64,000 bases of DNA from Helopsaltes ochotensis (Eukaryota > Chordata > Aves > Passeriformes > Locustellidae). The stretch spans positions 290,219 through 354,218 of the forward strand of contig VXBM01000537.1 of assembly GCA_013400155.1 (NCBI GenBank), written 5' to 3'. The position numbers and the translations under genes are program-made. The notes under the pieces are model-generated. The model saw only the letters and a program-made list of their open reading frames with translations. It had not been told where the DNA came from and searched no databases. This document shows, in pieces, positions 13,796 to 26,942 of the stretch (position 1 is the first letter of the stretch; the number at the start of each line of letters is the position of its first letter).

Positions 13796-14642
13796 AAATA
13801 ATGAAATGTAGAAACTTAATTATGTGTTGTGTTCTTAGTTTTCAGAAATTCAGGACTACATTAACAGCCACATAAAGCTGTGCTATTGTATTATAATATA
13901 TATAATATAATAATATATGCTATTATAATTCTATCCTACATCTGATTTTACAGAGCATGGATATTTGACCCATATATAAAATGCATTTTACAGATGTACG
14001 GACAGCCTGATATTTAATAAAATACGCAAATTGCAAGTAATTGATCCAAGTTATCATGCAGTACTGGTTTGTGTATACTGGACAGCTGCTTTAGCTATAG
14101 CATAAGTTACACTATAGATTTAGGAAAGATGATATTCTGATACATTTTTAAAATCATATACTGTGTTAAGACCTAAAAATCATACATCCAATATGTTTAA
14201 TTTTTTAAATAGTATTTATTCTTTTACTATATTCTTCTGCTACCAGTTTTTCCACACTTCTTGTAGTAATTTTTTTTCTTAAACGTGGTACGAAACTATC
14301 CACTTGATGTATCTTTTGTTTGACAAGGCGTTTCGTCCTGTGTTCTCTATGAACATAAAGTTTCCACTCTCCTTCTTCAAAAAATGTGTAAGGAAACTAC
14401 ATTAATTACTTAATTACTTAAGGAAACTATATTAGTTACTTAATTTTCTCCAGTGATAGTTATTAAATAATTTTAGAGTGAGAAGATTAAGAAATGCCCT
14501 TTTCTGGTTAATCAGTTTTTGTTAACTTGGAGTATGATGACTGGATTGATTTGTCTGCTCCTGATCCATCCTGGCTACATTGTTCTCAAACAGTTAATGC
14601 TTTTTTAATTGTATGTGAGTGAGTGACTTTTTTACATGAGTG

Positions 14643-14862
14643 GCTAGTGACTGGGCAAGGGGAAATGGTTTTAAACAAAAAGAGGAGAGATTTAGATTAG
14701 ATGTTACAAAGAAATTCTTTACTCAGAGGATAGTGAGGCACAGAACAGGTTGCCCAGAGAAGCTGTGAATGCACCATCCCTGGAATTCTTCAAGGCCAGG
14801 TTGGATGGGGCTCTGAGCAAGCTGGTCTAGTGGAAGGTGTTGCTGTCCACGGCAGGGGATTT
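14643..14862 (+). repeat. CR1 LINE 3' end fragment
   Basis: A clear CR1 tail. It contains 'gaggcacagaacaggttgcccagagaagctgtgaatgc', 'ccatccctggaattcttcaaggccaggttggatggggctctgagcaa' and 'ctggtctagtggaaggtgt', which are hallmark segments of the end of CR1 ORF2 and its 3' UTR in the sense direction. It stops at the 'cacggcagggg' block, so the terminal 8-bp repeats are missing. It is 5'-truncated, as almost all CR1 copies are, and inert. Confidence 0.88.
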
Positions 14863-16394
14863 TTTGATGCTGAATTTTCTCTTGAAGCTGAATATTTATT
14901 TGCATTGTTTATCACTTGAAAAAAAATTTAAGCTTGTTATCATTAGCTTGACCTTTCTGTTTCCCCTGACATTTGAGCTGGAAAGGAGGGGCAAGTATGT
15001 AAGAGGCAAAAGAATGGGTGGTGAAAAACGGATGCTACTGAAAAGGGTACTGGGGATGATAAGAAGTACATGCTGAATCAGATGTACATGTCACAGAATC
15101 CCATTGTGAATAAAGTGTCAAATAAGATGTGATCAACACAGCAGAAAAGTCTTAATGGATGAGGATAAAATAAAAAGATCTTGAGATTTCTCAGGAAAAA
15201 GCTTGTTAGAATCCTTGGCAAAAGCCATTCCAGTGGAGTGAAAGGAAAGGAAGGACAGATTGAAGATTTCAAGTAAAGAACTACAGGAAAAAACTTGAGG
15301 CATCAGTTGTAAATGTTTGAAAATTACATTCTTTGTGAGCTGTTTGTTTTAACACAGCTGTACAGATATACTATAATGACTTCAGATGTCCCTCTGAAGG
15401 ATCAGCAGAAATTACTAAGCATTGTAGCTGAGGGCCTAATCAGGCCCAGATGCAGCTTTTTTCTGTACCAGAGAGAAAGTGAGGGTGAAATTTCCTTGCT
15501 CAGCAAGGTAAACTGGAGTACTTGAAAATACCTTTAGTTTCACTGATGTTACCCCTATTTTGAAGTCTTTTTCATTGCTGCTTGTCACTATGAAAAAGAA
15601 AAGACTTGAAGCAAGAGTCTGTAGCTGTGTTATGTTCACTGAACTTTTTCTCAAGAGCAGTGCCAGTCTGTGAGGTCTTAGTCATGTAATGCTCAAGTAT
15701 CATTAGTTTAAGAATAAGGACTGAGCAGAATGTCTTGTTAACAGCAGCCTTGTTGGCATGCATTGTTGTATTTATCCTAAATATTTTTTGTAAATTGGTA
15801 ATTTTGAGAGGGAAGCCCCTGAGATTTAGAAAAGAGTCAGGCTGGGTGGTGGGGTAAAAAGCAAAAAAGGCTCCTGATGCTGAAAACCTTAACTTTTCAG
15901 TCTGGAAGTGACCTTTATGACATTATTCTGTCTCTGTGACCTATTTCCAAGCATGCTTGAAAATCTTTTTCTTTGTTTCAGTGCAATATAAACACAAATT
16001 TCAAAAGTTACTTTGACGTGAGTCGCATGTTGTGATATGCAGTTGTCATCTCCAGCTGGTTTTGCTGCGGCAGTGTTATTGATCTGCTAGTCTATGATCC
16101 TCACATGTCAATGAGCTACATTTATTGGATCCCTGAAAAGCAGTTAAGAAAAACAACTCATAACCAGAGGGATTATGGTGACTCTAAAGCAGTCTTCATG
16201 GCTCCTGGAAATTTTCTAGAGGTCTGCATATCTGAATATATTGAAAAACACCAAAGTAAAGAGAAGCACATAATATAAATAAATCATGCTAGTTTGTTCC
16301 CCCCCCCCTTTTTTTTTTAAGCCAGTTACCATAAACCATAATAGGAATGCATTTTTCAGTGTATGAGATACTGATTTTAGCTGACAGTCATGTG

Positions 16395-16895
16395 GAAACA
16401 CAGGATCATAGAACAATTTAGATAGGAAGGGAATGCCTAGTCATCTAGTCCAAGCTTCTGTTTAACGCATGTTCACTTCTCAGATCCAATTAGATTTGGG
16501 TTGTTCAGGGTTTTACTCAACCAAGGTTAATATCATCAAGGAGGGAAATTCCCACACCTGTCTGGGCAGCCTGTTCTAACAGTCTAGTTGGCAGGCACAG
16601 TATGCCCCTGCTAACTCCATGCTGGCTGTTCCTTCTACCTTCATGTCCATCATGTATGTGGAAATGCCTTCCACTGGGATTCATTACATAGCTTTCCTGA
16701 GGACTGAGATTGGGCAGTTCCCCAAATCGCCCTTTTCCCCCTCACAAAGATGATGATGATTACTTTTTCTAGCCCTTGAGACCCTCTCCCAGCCACCATA
16801 TCATCTCAGTGGTGACAGAGTGCCCTTGCAATGACATGGGCCAGCTCCTCAGTACCTCTGGATCCACCCATCTGATACGGATTTTTACATGTCCA
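16395..16895 (-). repeat. CR1 LINE fragment, antisense, internally deleted
   Basis: The left end (16,400-16,460) reads as the antisense of a CR1 3' terminus ('ggatcatagaacaatttagatagg', then 'catctagtccaa'). The right part (about 16,600-16,890) reads as antisense of the RT fingers region ('tccatgctggctgttcc', 'ggaaatgccttcc', 'gacatgggccagctcctcag'). In a full element these parts lie more than a kilobase apart, so this copy lacks most of the RT palm and the ORF2 C-terminus. It is strongly decayed and has no usable frame. Confidence 0.65.
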
Positions 16896-18390
16896 ATGCG
16901 CTACAAACTCTCTTTTCCTCTTCCTGTTGGAAATGTCTAAGTCCCTACCAAAGACTGTGTTGTAGTGTAGGAGTGCTTGCAGGCCTGAGGACAGACATTT
17001 TCAGGGAAAATTGAGTCAAAAAAAGCACCGAATATCTTGACCTTTACCATATGCTATGTTAGTGGTTTACCTCCTCGATAAAGCACATTTCCTTGTCATT
17101 CCTTAGGCTTTCAGTGTAGCTGTAGAAGTCCTTTGTTGTTGCCTTTCACATTTCTTTTCTGTTTCAGTTCCGTCTGAGCTTTGGCTCTCCTGACTGTGCT
17201 CCTCTGTGCGCATGTAAAGCCTCTGTTCCTCTTAGCTGAGGGTGTCCTTGCCTCCTTTGTGGTCTTTCTTTTTGGAGTTTGTGTTTTATCAGAGTCAGAT
17301 CTGTATGCATCCATGCCAGACTACTGCCAGGTTGTGCTTTCTGCAGATGAAATGTAATCTGTTTTGAGGAGATTTCCTCAAAGATCTACCAGCTTTCCTC
17401 AGGCCCCTTTGTCCTCTGTAGTATTCTGTCATGGGATCTACCAAACAGATCCCTAACAAACTGAAATCAACCCCCAAAGTTAAGGACATATAAAACTGAG
17501 AAATCTGATGGGGAAGAAGAACACAGCCCTCAGAAATAAGAATACTTACTAGAAGAGAACTTGTTTTGATAATTTTTATGTAAATATTAATCATACAGCA
17601 AACTCCTACTACACTAGCAATCTCCAGTGCAGTTACTAAGCAGAAAAAAAAATGTTTAAATTAGATTAAAGAATCACTGCTGATAAAGCAATAACAAAAA
17701 CAGTGTTTTAAAATGGTAAGGCATATCAATCACCCTAGATGCCCCAGTAACAGCTATGTAGCCGGTGGAGGTGGAACAGTTTACATTTCAGCTGAGGCTA
17801 TAGCTATTTCATGGTAATTTTAAGAAGTGAGGAAGCAAGCAGACTTCACTTCCTTTGTATGTTTTTGCTTTAGCTGAATACTGATAGATTATGATACAGT
17901 TTCTTTTTTTTCCTTTTTTCCCTTTCTTCCCCATCTCAGCTTTCCTTCACTCAGTAGCACGCTTACCTTTTCTGAAGTCTATGCCTTTTTTCTGTGCCAC
18001 TCCCATCCTGCTTGTTTCACAAATCTATTCATTCCTCTAATTTGGAAATGTTTATCAGAATTATGATAGTTGCAGGTCTATGGTCAGAAATTATGGCTTC
18101 CACTTGACTAATTGTGCTTTACTAACAAAAATCTTAGTACTGAGGTCATCCTAGAGGACATTTAGATACTTTTCATCTATTGTGATAAAAGGAGGGTACA
18201 TTGCTAAAATGGGCTAAATAAACCTTTGTCAGTATGTCAGGAGAAAAGAGAGAAGATTCCGTACATTCTTCCTTTTCAGCAGCTAGCAAAACCCAGTGTT
18301 TCAGTCAATAAAGAGTTGATCCCTGGTGTCTGTTTTGGAATGAATGTTGATATTTTTCCCTGTTTTTTGTTGGTTTTGTTTGTTTGTTGT

Positions 18391-18425
18391 TTGGTTTGGT
18401 TTGGTTTGGTTTGGTTTGGTTTTTT
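18391..18425 (+). repeat. (GGTTT)n microsatellite
   Basis: About six perfect GGTTT units follow a looser gttt-rich stretch that starts near 18,365. It is a simple repeat inside the WDR70 last intron. Confidence 0.92.
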
Positions 18426-19847
18426 AATTTCTTTCTTCAGCAGTGGGTTAAGTAGAGTTTTTGTAAGTATTTTATAATGAAATTTTAAAATTAGAAAATA
18501 TTTTTTAATCTCAGTTATGCTTTCTGTGGACAGCAGAAGGACTCATCTAACTTCCATAGTATAGGTCCTCATCTGTGTGCAAGACAGCCTGCAGCCAGGG
18601 TCCACATGCCAATCATAATTCTGCATTGCGGCCATATCTGGAATGATCAGCATGACCCTTTCCTCCATAGCAAGCTTGGAGGATGGATGAGCAGGCAGGG
18701 CAATAGAAAGATCTTGTATGTAAGGGGAGTTGTCTTTGATAGTTTTGGTAATTTTGAGCCTACTTGTGTCACATGTTTAACAAGTGGAGAACTGTGCTCT
18801 GTAGGAGCTGATGGCTTGCTATTACTCTTTGAAGTCAGAGGCAACACTGGATTTTGCCTATTGTGCTACGTAAGGCAGGCACAATTTTTTAAGGTTTATG
18901 CATTTTGTAGAGTTTGCCAAATAACAGTTGTTATAATAATAATGCTTCACATTCTTAGAGTGATACAAAATTATTAGTTAATATATTAATAAGATTATGA
19001 CTGCCTTGGCTGCATTTTATACACTTTTTCATGTTTAGAAGTTGAGCACAACCAGCATCAGAAATTTGATCATTTCAGCTCTGCAGTGATTCTACTAAGA
19101 ATTAAGTTGGAAAAGGGGATCATGGCAGTTGTTAAGGTATAAAACAAGGAAACTGAATGTCGTAACAGTTTACTGAATTGCTACTTGATACTGTGCTCAT
19201 TTAGAAAGTAATCAATAATTTTCTAAAATTTAAGTGGTATTTAAAGTTCACACAAAGAGTGGACGAATTGATATCATGAAACTTGACTGTGAGATACACT
19301 ATGTTCTCATATGCAGATCAATACATTTTTTATGTTACAGTAGTGTTAGATAAAGTCTCTGGGGGAGAAGCTGTTTTTTCATGCCTAGCTTAGCCAGAAA
19401 CCAGGCTTAGCTGTTCTGTTTTCACTTACTGGCTGTTGTTGTTCTACAGTGTATCAAAATGGAAGTTTCTTTTCAAAAACTCATGGAATGAGGAGGCCAA
19501 TGGCTCTGCTTTTCTAGAGTGTAATTAAATGTACTACTTCCTCACTTCTATCTTAATTTTATTCATGGAATACACAGATACTGATTGTAAGCTAATGAGG
19601 AAATAATACTTGCAAACTGTGTGTATTCATTGTGCTTGTTTGTCTGTGAGCAGCAGGTTTCTTTGGTTCTTCGGTTCTGAGGTTAGTTGATAGGTTATTG
19701 TCAAAAATAAAAAATGGTCACGTCTAGTATGCTCTTTTTTTGAAAGTGTCTATATGTATCTATTTTTGTGTCTAGTGCCTGTCTAATACAGTTTCTGATA
19801 AAGTATTGTAGTCTGACCACTATTTTTATCTTTTTAATGTTTTCTAG

Positions 19848-19932
19848 AACGCAGCCAAAAACAGTTTTTGCAGAAGTGGAACCAGAAGATGATGAAACAG
19901 ACAAGCCGGAGTGGAAAAAACGTAAAATTTGA
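19848..19932 (+). CDS. WDR70: WDR70 terminal coding exon and stop
   Basis: The last 85 coding nt, ending at TGA 19,930-19,932. The first base completes a Lys codon, then TQPKTVFAEVEPEDDETDKP and EWKKRKI follow. The tail has an acidic patch (EPEDDE) and ends in a basic KKRKI, which could serve as a nuclear localisation signal (inference). The five exons together sum to 546 nt, a whole number of codons with no internal stop, giving 181 residues. The acidic patch differs in detail from the mammalian protein, while the extreme end (PEWKKRKI) is the same. Confidence 0.95.
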
Positions 19933-20118
19933 AAAAGAGTTAGTTTAAAGAAGTAGTTTAAAGTTTAGAGCATTTGAAACAAAATGAAACATTTATTTCT
20001 TTATTTGGGATAGTGGGTCAAAATTTGAAAGCGAATGTTACTTCAGTTTATAAAACTTGCATCAATATAAAAAGGGATTGTTGAATTACACTGGTGTAAT
20101 CCTACATCTGAATTTTGT

Positions 20119-20124
20119 AATAAA
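20119..20124 (+). terminator. WDR70: WDR70 polyadenylation signal (first candidate)
   Basis: Canonical AATAAA 187 nt after the stop codon, with GT-containing sequence 20-45 nt downstream. Confidence 0.55.
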
Positions 20125-20298
20125 TAATTACTTACATTGTGCAAATAACTCCTGTATGTCAGTTACTTAGCTTTGTGAATTAAATGGAAAATATTTCTTT
20201 ATAAATAGTGAATTCGTTATATTGCCAAATTTTTTTTTCATTACTGCCAATTTTACAAATACCATGTCATGACAGGGTTCAATGAGTTTAAGTATACA

Positions 20299-20304
20299 AA
20301 TAAA
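20299..20304 (+). terminator. WDR70: WDR70 polyadenylation signal (second candidate)
   Basis: Canonical AATAAA with a T-rich downstream element at about 20,325-20,338. It is an alternative distal end to the site at 20,119. Confidence 0.45.
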
Positions 20305-20325
20305 ATAGTACAATTTCTCAGACTC

Positions 20326-23300
20326 CTTTTTATTTTTTCCAGTTAAGAGCTAACAGATCGCTGCTTTCCAAGTGCAACAAAGTTTAGATTACTTATTTTG
20401 TAATAATTAAGTTTAGTTCATTTGTGTGTTCACATGAGTTAAATTCAGTTCACACTTTGTGTGAATTGTAGAAAACTTATTTTCTAGTGTCTGTACTTCT
20501 TTGCATGATGTTCCTTTTCACTATGTGTAGTATCTACAGTAGCATTGCATACAGCTTTTATTTTTTAAAAAATGTGAAATTGCAATGGACAGTTACATAA
20601 TTTAGTGTAGTAAAAATAATGTGCTTATTGCCAGGATGATGCAAAATTTTGTTCAGGTTTCTTACCTCTATTTGTCTGTATGGATAAGTTTTAGGATAGA
20701 GCAGATCTGTGTATTTAACACCCAGTCTTTGTATGTATTGACCTTGTTGTATGCCTGAGTTATGTATATCCTGCCTCACGCTCTCTGAAAACTGATACTA
20801 TTCTTTATAAAGTACTTTGTCTAAATATGAAAAATTCTCATTTCTTTAAACACAAAATTGCACTTCTGAATGTCATAAAGGGAAGGACAGATTTAAAACT
20901 AATGAATAACTTTTAGAGAAGAATAAAAAACCTAGATTAGTTTTAGGCATTTATGTTGTGATGATAATAATACACAGTATGCTAAGTATTGTGATTATAA
21001 TAATAAACCATATAACAAGCAGTCTGCATATCCACTAAGAGTAGAAAGTAATAGACATGATAAGCAATCAAGCTTTCTTATTTATGAATAGATCCTGGAG
21101 GCATATTTTAAGACTATATTTAGCAAAGCCCTTAATCACCTTCCTAACCTCAAGACTGTTAGCAGAGCTTAGAATTTTTGTAAGCATTGTTCTGCATCAC
21201 TATTTCATCATATTATTTTCTTTTCCAATCTTATAATTCTTTTTCAATTATTATTTTTATCAGTGAAAACTGAGTCTGACTTCAAAAGGTATAATGAGAA
21301 GCATTGGCATAAAAAACCCACTACAAGATGTTTCCACTGCTTTCACTACTGTAGTCTTTTGATAAAAGTAGAACTTCAGTATAAAGTCCATAACTTGTCT
21401 TTGACCCTTATAAAATTATTTTAATATGTACTTGTGTATAATAGCAAATCAATGCTTAATTTAAAATTACGGCTATAATATGTAGAATGAGAGACTGAGT
21501 AGATGGGTGGAAAGTCAGTGGAGGAGAAAAAGAAATTCCAGATGGAGAGATGGAGACTCTCAAAAACAAAACCTGCTAAAGGCTTCCCAATGCAATCCTC
21601 CCCCCACCCCAGTGACGACAACAACAACAACAAAAGGCATTGCTTCATTTAAGGCTGTTTTTGTCTTATGTTTCATCCAGCTATAGCCCTACACAATAAT
21701 GTATTTTCAAAGAAATTTCTCTGAAGTTTCAATTAATAATTTTAAAGGATTAATATGTTCTTCATTTCAGGCTGAATGTTAGAATTTTATTTTTTTCTTT
21801 GTTGTTCTCTGAGGCAGTGTGTCTTAGGGAGCAGAGCTGCAGGGAAAGGCAAATGAAAAATGCTGCAGCTATACTCTGAGAATGAGAAGAACTTCTCCTT
21901 TTATATTGTTATTCATATCAGCTAGATCTTGTTTCTTAATTCCTAAAAGAATTAGTTCTGTAAGTGAACACTGCAGAAATTCTGTTGGAATTTCTCTAAG
22001 TGTTCATCATTGTTACTTGAAGTAATTGTCTTGAATGACTCTTCTAGCAGCCTAGAATTTAAAACAGCGCCTCTGCGGATATGTATTAAAAGTACTTAAA
22101 ACTAACATAAGTTTCATTTATACTTTTAACTCTTGGCTTGGTTCATTTGGCATAGCCCTTAAACTGGATTTTCCAGGGATGTTCACCAATAAGGCACATC
22201 TTAATGCATTTTTTTAAAAAAATTTAAATCTTGAACAGCTCAATGAGTTAGCCTAATCAGAAAGAAGATATGAACAGTCTGCTTGACCATACTTGAGATA
22301 GTAAACTCATGACTCAGACCTTTAAGTTGCCTTGGGAAAGATCTTAACATTAAAAATATTAACACAAATAAATATTTGCTATGACAGATAGAACTCTAGA
22401 TGCAAACTGAAACATGAGAACTCTATTATATTAATTTTTTAAAAAAATCTGATTTTCTTATAGGCTTCTCAAAGCTTTTAGCAATTGCCAAGCTATAATT
22501 GTCTTGGTCCTCTATGTGTCTGTATTTAGTGTTAAAGTGGCCAGAATCCAGAGAAATGTTTCTGCATTACTGAAAAAAGGTGGGCTTGTTTTGTTTGCTT
22601 CCTTAGAAGAGTTGTTTACAGAGATACTGATGCCTTGAATTTTAGCTTTCATATTTTCCAGACTCTGTACTGCATTAGTATATAACTCTGAACTTCATAT
22701 AAAGGTTGGCAAATTCTCTTCTCGGTTTAGTTAGACAAAACAATCCTTTTCCAGCCTGAGAACTGAGGATACCACTGCTGCTTCAGGCTGAGAAAGTATA
22801 AACAACAGTGAATTGAGGCAAGCAATCTGAGAGGATGGGACTTCATAACCTGAAGCTGTAATTGAACAATTAACCCCAATATGTAAATGGCCCAAAACTT
22901 ACAAAAGTGTGACCTGTCGTCCATCGTGGGTGTAGCCTCGGCCAGGCTCTTGTACTGCCCAAGGTGTATCCTTTGAAGGCCTTTTTAATACCTGCTTTAT
23001 TCCTTCAGCACTGTCTAGCCTCTGTTCTAGGTAGCCTATCAAAGCATCAGTACCACAATCATTGCATGCAGAAAGCATTCCGTGGTGCTTTTTCCAAACC
23101 TGGATTTTTCTGTGCAGTTTCTGGATGTTTCTTTAGTTTCTTTAGTTTAATTTATCCCTTTGTGCTAATAACAGTTGTAGACCAGCTGTTAGGTACCTCT
23201 TGCTTATCCACAGGCCAAGGCCATTGCAACCCACCAGCTACCAGTCAGCCCCATTTTCCATTCCTTGTTGGTGTTGCTGCGATTATTACAGAGATCTGAA

Positions 23301-24765
23301 TTTGACTGTAGTCCTTTGTCTTGTCCTGTCGTCCCTTTTTTTTTTCCTACCTTATTGTTTAAGTCTTCCACAACAGGTGTGAAGATTGACAAATCCTGGC
23401 ACTTTCCTCTGCCTGTTTGGAAGGAACTATTTGGTGACTTAGGGTGATTTATGATATTTAAGTTCTTCTTTGGTTTACTTCCTATGACTTATAATTTACT
23501 GAAGACAATGCTTTTGCCTCTAGTTTTTGTGATTGATAGCAAGAACTGTAAATTTGTCCCCAGAGAGTCCAGTTGTTGGCTCCTTTCTCATTAATTCATC
23601 CCTAATTCCATGTTCCTTGTCTCAACTGCATTTTCTCAGTTGTGGAAAATTATGTATTATGGGAAAAAAAAACATGATCCTTTCTCCTATCACTTCCATC
23701 TCTGCTGCACCCTGAGGAGTGTTCTGCATTGCTGAGCTGGAGTAGCATCGTCTTGGTTATATGTTTATCCAGTTTTTTTGACCTCTGATGACTTTGGGGG
23801 TGTCCAGCTTGAGAGCTTTGTAGCTCGTATCTTCCTTTAACACAATCATAAGAATTTTGATGTAGCCTGTTAGTCACAATAGCATTGCAAAATCCCTCTT
23901 ATGTTTATTGTCATTTTAAATGTCTGTATGTCCTTCTAGCCTGTCTCTTAGCAATGGGATTTTACTAGAATTTAATGGGAATTAACTACGGTTACCCCAT
24001 TAAAAATCAGCAGGTTTGTTTTGACTTCTTACCATGGGCAGCCTGGGAGTTCAGAAGGTTCTGTCCACTGTTGTTAATCCCTGGGCCCTTCTCATCTGTC
24101 AGACTTTCATGCATGCGCATGAATAAAGAGTTGGATAGTTGGCTAGCAGAGATGTCCTTATGCTTGCCTGGAATTGAAGCATAGATGTATCTTATTACAT
24201 CAGTTTTAAAATCTGCTAGGATTTTTGGCTAATCCCACTTAAACACAGTTTTGGATACAATATGCGCTCAATATGCACTCCATCCACTGGGACTTCAGCA
24301 CCTAATAGCTTCATGAAATCTGGACAGCTCTGAAATGTGAGATATTTGTTTGTAGCATATAAGTCCAAAAGAAATTTTCTTCCCATCTACATACAAAGGT
24401 ATTGTCTCCCACTTTGGCAGCAGTATCTTAGATCAGCTTCTTGGAATCTTCACAACCTTTGTGTCAAACAATAAGAGCACCTTTGGCAATAGTTTGTGAT
24501 TTTTTTTTTAATGGCTGATGATCAGACACTTCATCTTGTTCTGTGATAGAGGATTTAAAACAAGAATGATTGAGAAAGGACAGCCAGTACATCTCTCTGG
24601 GTTTGTTTTTTTTTTTTATCTTAGCTGTCCCATGAGTCTGTGTGTGTTAGGCTACTGCAGTTTTTGTTACTTTTTCAAAGAAGTATTCTTGTGGGCTCTG
24701 AACTATTTCCTTGTTCTATCGTGAAATAGAAGATGCAACAGATTAATACCTGCAGTAGATAAACA
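20326..24765. other. Intergenic DNA between WDR70 and GDNF, no gene seen
   Basis: AT-rich intergenic DNA. A short acaaca simple repeat lies near 21,619-21,634 after a C-run. The stretch 22,920-24,500 is richer in C and T and may contain very old repeat debris, but I could not assign it to a family. Open frames here are short and carry no recognisable domain. Confidence 0.6.
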
Positions 24766-25010
24766 AGGGCTAGATGGGTCCTTGAGATGTTCTGTAGTCC
24801 ATCCTTGACTCAACTCATACTTGAGCAAGGTCTGGCACGTTTATTGGACCTTTAATTACTGCCATAATAGACCCTGCACAATCTGTCCCAGTGCTTTATT
24901 CTTAGCACTAGAAAATTTTTCATCATCTCTAAGAAAAACATTCTTGCAACAATTATTTGCAAGACCATTATTTCCTATCTGTTCCCAGCAGCCTTTGAAT
25001 CCAGTATATG
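24765..25010 (-). repeat. Old CR1 3' fragment, antisense
   Basis: Weak but ordered similarity to antisense CR1 3' sequence: 'gtagtccatccttgactcaa', then 'cacaatctgtcccagtgcttta', then 'gaaaatttttcatcatctctaa', then 'ttgcaacaattatttgcaagaccatt'. These correspond in order to the blocks '...tctagtccat...', 'gggcaacctgttccagtgctta', 'gtgaaaaaatttttccttatatctaa' and 'gttgcaacttgtgaccatt'. It is very diverged. Confidence 0.5.
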
Positions 25011-25859
25011 ATGTTCTTCTTTGCAGCAGCTTTTTATTATGTTTGAATTTTATTATGTTCGTGTCCTCTCTTATTCTTTCAGTTTTGCTTTATGATTTAT
25101 ATTTTCTGGATTATCATCAGTTACTTGTTTTTCTCTGCCTTGTTCTGATTGTCCATATTTCCTGAAGTGCACTGACCACGATTTATACAGTGTTTCAAAT
25201 TAAGCTACTTTTTTAGTAGTAAATAAGTAAACAGGGAAAATGTTTGCATGTCTCATTACAGTCACTCTTTTTTCTCTGCAGTTTGGCCGAACAAATTTGT
25301 GTTCAGGACCTGCTCAGTTTTGAAGTCCTCTTGCCAAAGCAAGGTGCAAACAATACCAAATGCCCATTTGACAACTGAATTTACTTGGTAACATTTAAGT
25401 GTATAGGGAAGGAGAGAAGTAGTGCAAGTAGAAGATGGTCACCACTCTGGATCCAGCGGCTTTGGTCCTTCGGTGCCCTGGGCTGCTTTGTGTGGTGGGG
25501 TGGTCATCAGGAGTCTTCTCTGGAGGCTGTACAAAGCAAATACTTCCAATATTGAGTGCCCTATTTCTGACCCTATTTCTCATCCTAGAGGAGTTATTTC
25601 ACTTGTTATTTCATACTTCAGTTGAATGTTGAGGTGAAAACTCTCAGTGTCGATCTTGCTCCCAGCAAGGTCAAAACTGAAACTTTGTTCCAGTTTGTAC
25701 AGAGGCACCTATGAAGTTTTCTGTAATAACTTTTCACCATCCAGCTTGTTTAAGCCTTATATTGCAAATGTCACTAACCCTTTCCTTACAGGTCCTAATC
25801 CCACTACGTCCAGAACCCCCACTACAGAGCTGCTGCCCAGTCAATTCACCATCTAGTCA

Positions 25860-26383
25860 TTATGTATTATTCTTTAGAGTTCTGTTCTTTTTGCTGAACT
25901 TCACAGTGAAGACTCAGGCAAAGAACTCATTGAGCACCTCAGCCTTCTCTGTATCAGTTGTTACCAGTTCATCTCTTGCTTACCAGCAGGGGTACAATTT
26001 CTTTGGCCTTTCTCTTCTGACTTATATCCTTATAGAATTACTTGTTATTCTTTGCATCCCTTGCCAAGCACAGTTCCATATGTGCCTTCATTTTCTTCAT
26101 GCTGTCCCTACACATCTGAACCATATTCCAATACTCTCCCCGAGAGAGTCCCTGTGTAAAATCCCTGATCCACTGGCAGTGTGTTTTCTTTCTTCTCAAT
26201 TTGAGGAGCAGATCTTTGCTCAGCCATGCCATTTTCTGGCCTGTCTGGTAAGATTTTCTACACGTCATGATGGTGAATTCTTGTGCTCTAAGTAAAGTGG
26301 CCTTAAAGTTTGCCAGCTCTGGTCAGCTTCCGTATCCTTAAGAACAGTTTCCCAAGGGACCTCATTCACCAACTCCTTAAACA
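25860..26383 (-). pseudogene. CR1 LINE ORF2 remnant, 3' portion of split copy
   Basis: Read on the - strand this is the linker after the CR1 endonuclease, before the RT. It includes WLSKDLLLKLRRKK, a CQWIRDFTQG-type segment, ELCLARDAKNNK and a following KRKAKE-type segment, which match the avian CR1 ORF2 order (AWMNKELL..KLK, LNLARD.KGNKK, ISQKRKAKENV). Several stop codons and frame losses show it is dead. It is the continuation of the piece at 26,948-28,165; the two are separated by an LTR insertion. Where it ends at the low side is unclear because similarity fades below about 25,860. The large + strand open frame across this interval is its antisense shadow. Confidence 0.78.
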
Positions 26384-26388
26384 GGTTT

Positions 26389-26942
26389 GTCCTAGGTTAC
26401 AATGTAGGATGTGCCCAGAGTCTGTATCCTATCACCATCTTCATGAGCTGTTGAAATCAAGGTGGGGCAGTGCTTCCCTTATCTCCTTTGAATGGGCCCA
26501 TCAATGCCTTGCCCCATGACTCACAGGTAATTCCCTCTGGGAGCTATCTCTGTTTAATGGGCAATCAAGGACCCACTGCATGACTCAGAGAATGATATCA
26601 TCCCATTGTGAGATGCTCTGCCCAGAGGGAGGAGCCAAGCATTCCCACCTGGATATAATGTGGGATTTGGGACAGCACTCTTAGCCCTTACCGACTGGAT
26701 TTTGCAGAGGGCTAAAGCTACCAGACCTTTTCTACGAGATCACTGCTTCAACTAGCCTGCTTCATCTGGACTGCTACCACCACCCTAACTAACAGGGTGT
26801 CAGGTTGTATTCTGACTCTGTCAGTGGTTTTGCTTTTGTACTATTGCATTTATTTTATTTTATTTTACTTCTTTCTTTTTCTCTTATTAAATTGTATTTC
26901 TGACTTGGAGTGTCTCACTGGTTTTGCTTTCAAACCAGAACA
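26389..26942 (+). mobile_element. Solo LTR of an avian endogenous retrovirus, inserted in CR1
   Basis: A 554 bp solo LTR. It starts TGTCCTAGGTT and ends AACCAGAACA, so its ends are TG...CA with imperfect inverted repeats. It is flanked by a perfect 5-bp target duplication AGGTT at 26,384-26,388 and 26,943-26,947. Orientation is + from a TATAAT-like box at 26,654-26,659 and an ATTAAA polyadenylation signal at 26,886-26,891 near the 3' end, preceded by a T-rich stretch. No internal viral genes remain, so the provirus was lost by LTR-LTR recombination. A 5-bp duplication suits the ERVL/ERV3-like avian groups; exact family naming would need a repeat library. Confidence 0.88.

Larger units (their letters stand above)
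11801..19847 (+). other. WDR70: WDR70 last intron
   Basis: An 8,047 bp GT-AG intron in phase 2, donor gtaagg, acceptor atgttttctag. It holds a triplet microsatellite near 13,736-13,790, AT-rich low-complexity DNA near 13,880-13,930, a + strand CR1 tail (14,643-14,862), an internally deleted - strand CR1 piece (16,395-16,895) and a GGTTT microsatellite (18,391-18,425). An open frame at 13,443-13,673 has no recognisable domain and is taken as chance. Outside these, no coding signal was seen. Confidence 0.8.
19933..20325 (+). other. WDR70: WDR70 3' UTR (predicted)
   Basis: The sequence after the stop codon is AT-rich. It has two canonical AATAAA signals, at 20,119-20,124 (followed by gt-rich 'ttgtgcaaataactcctgtatgtc') and 20,299-20,304 (followed by a T-rich stretch). 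Either could set the end, so the 3' UTR is about 210 or about 390 nt. Transcript ends were not observable. Confidence 0.6.

Noticed and set aside
22920..24500. Possible old LINE reverse-transcriptase region
   Set aside because: I looked for RT motifs on both strands and found no ordered match, so no family was assigned.
25711..26295. 194-codon + strand open frame
   Set aside because: It is antisense to a decayed CR1 ORF2, whose protein signature reads on the - strand.
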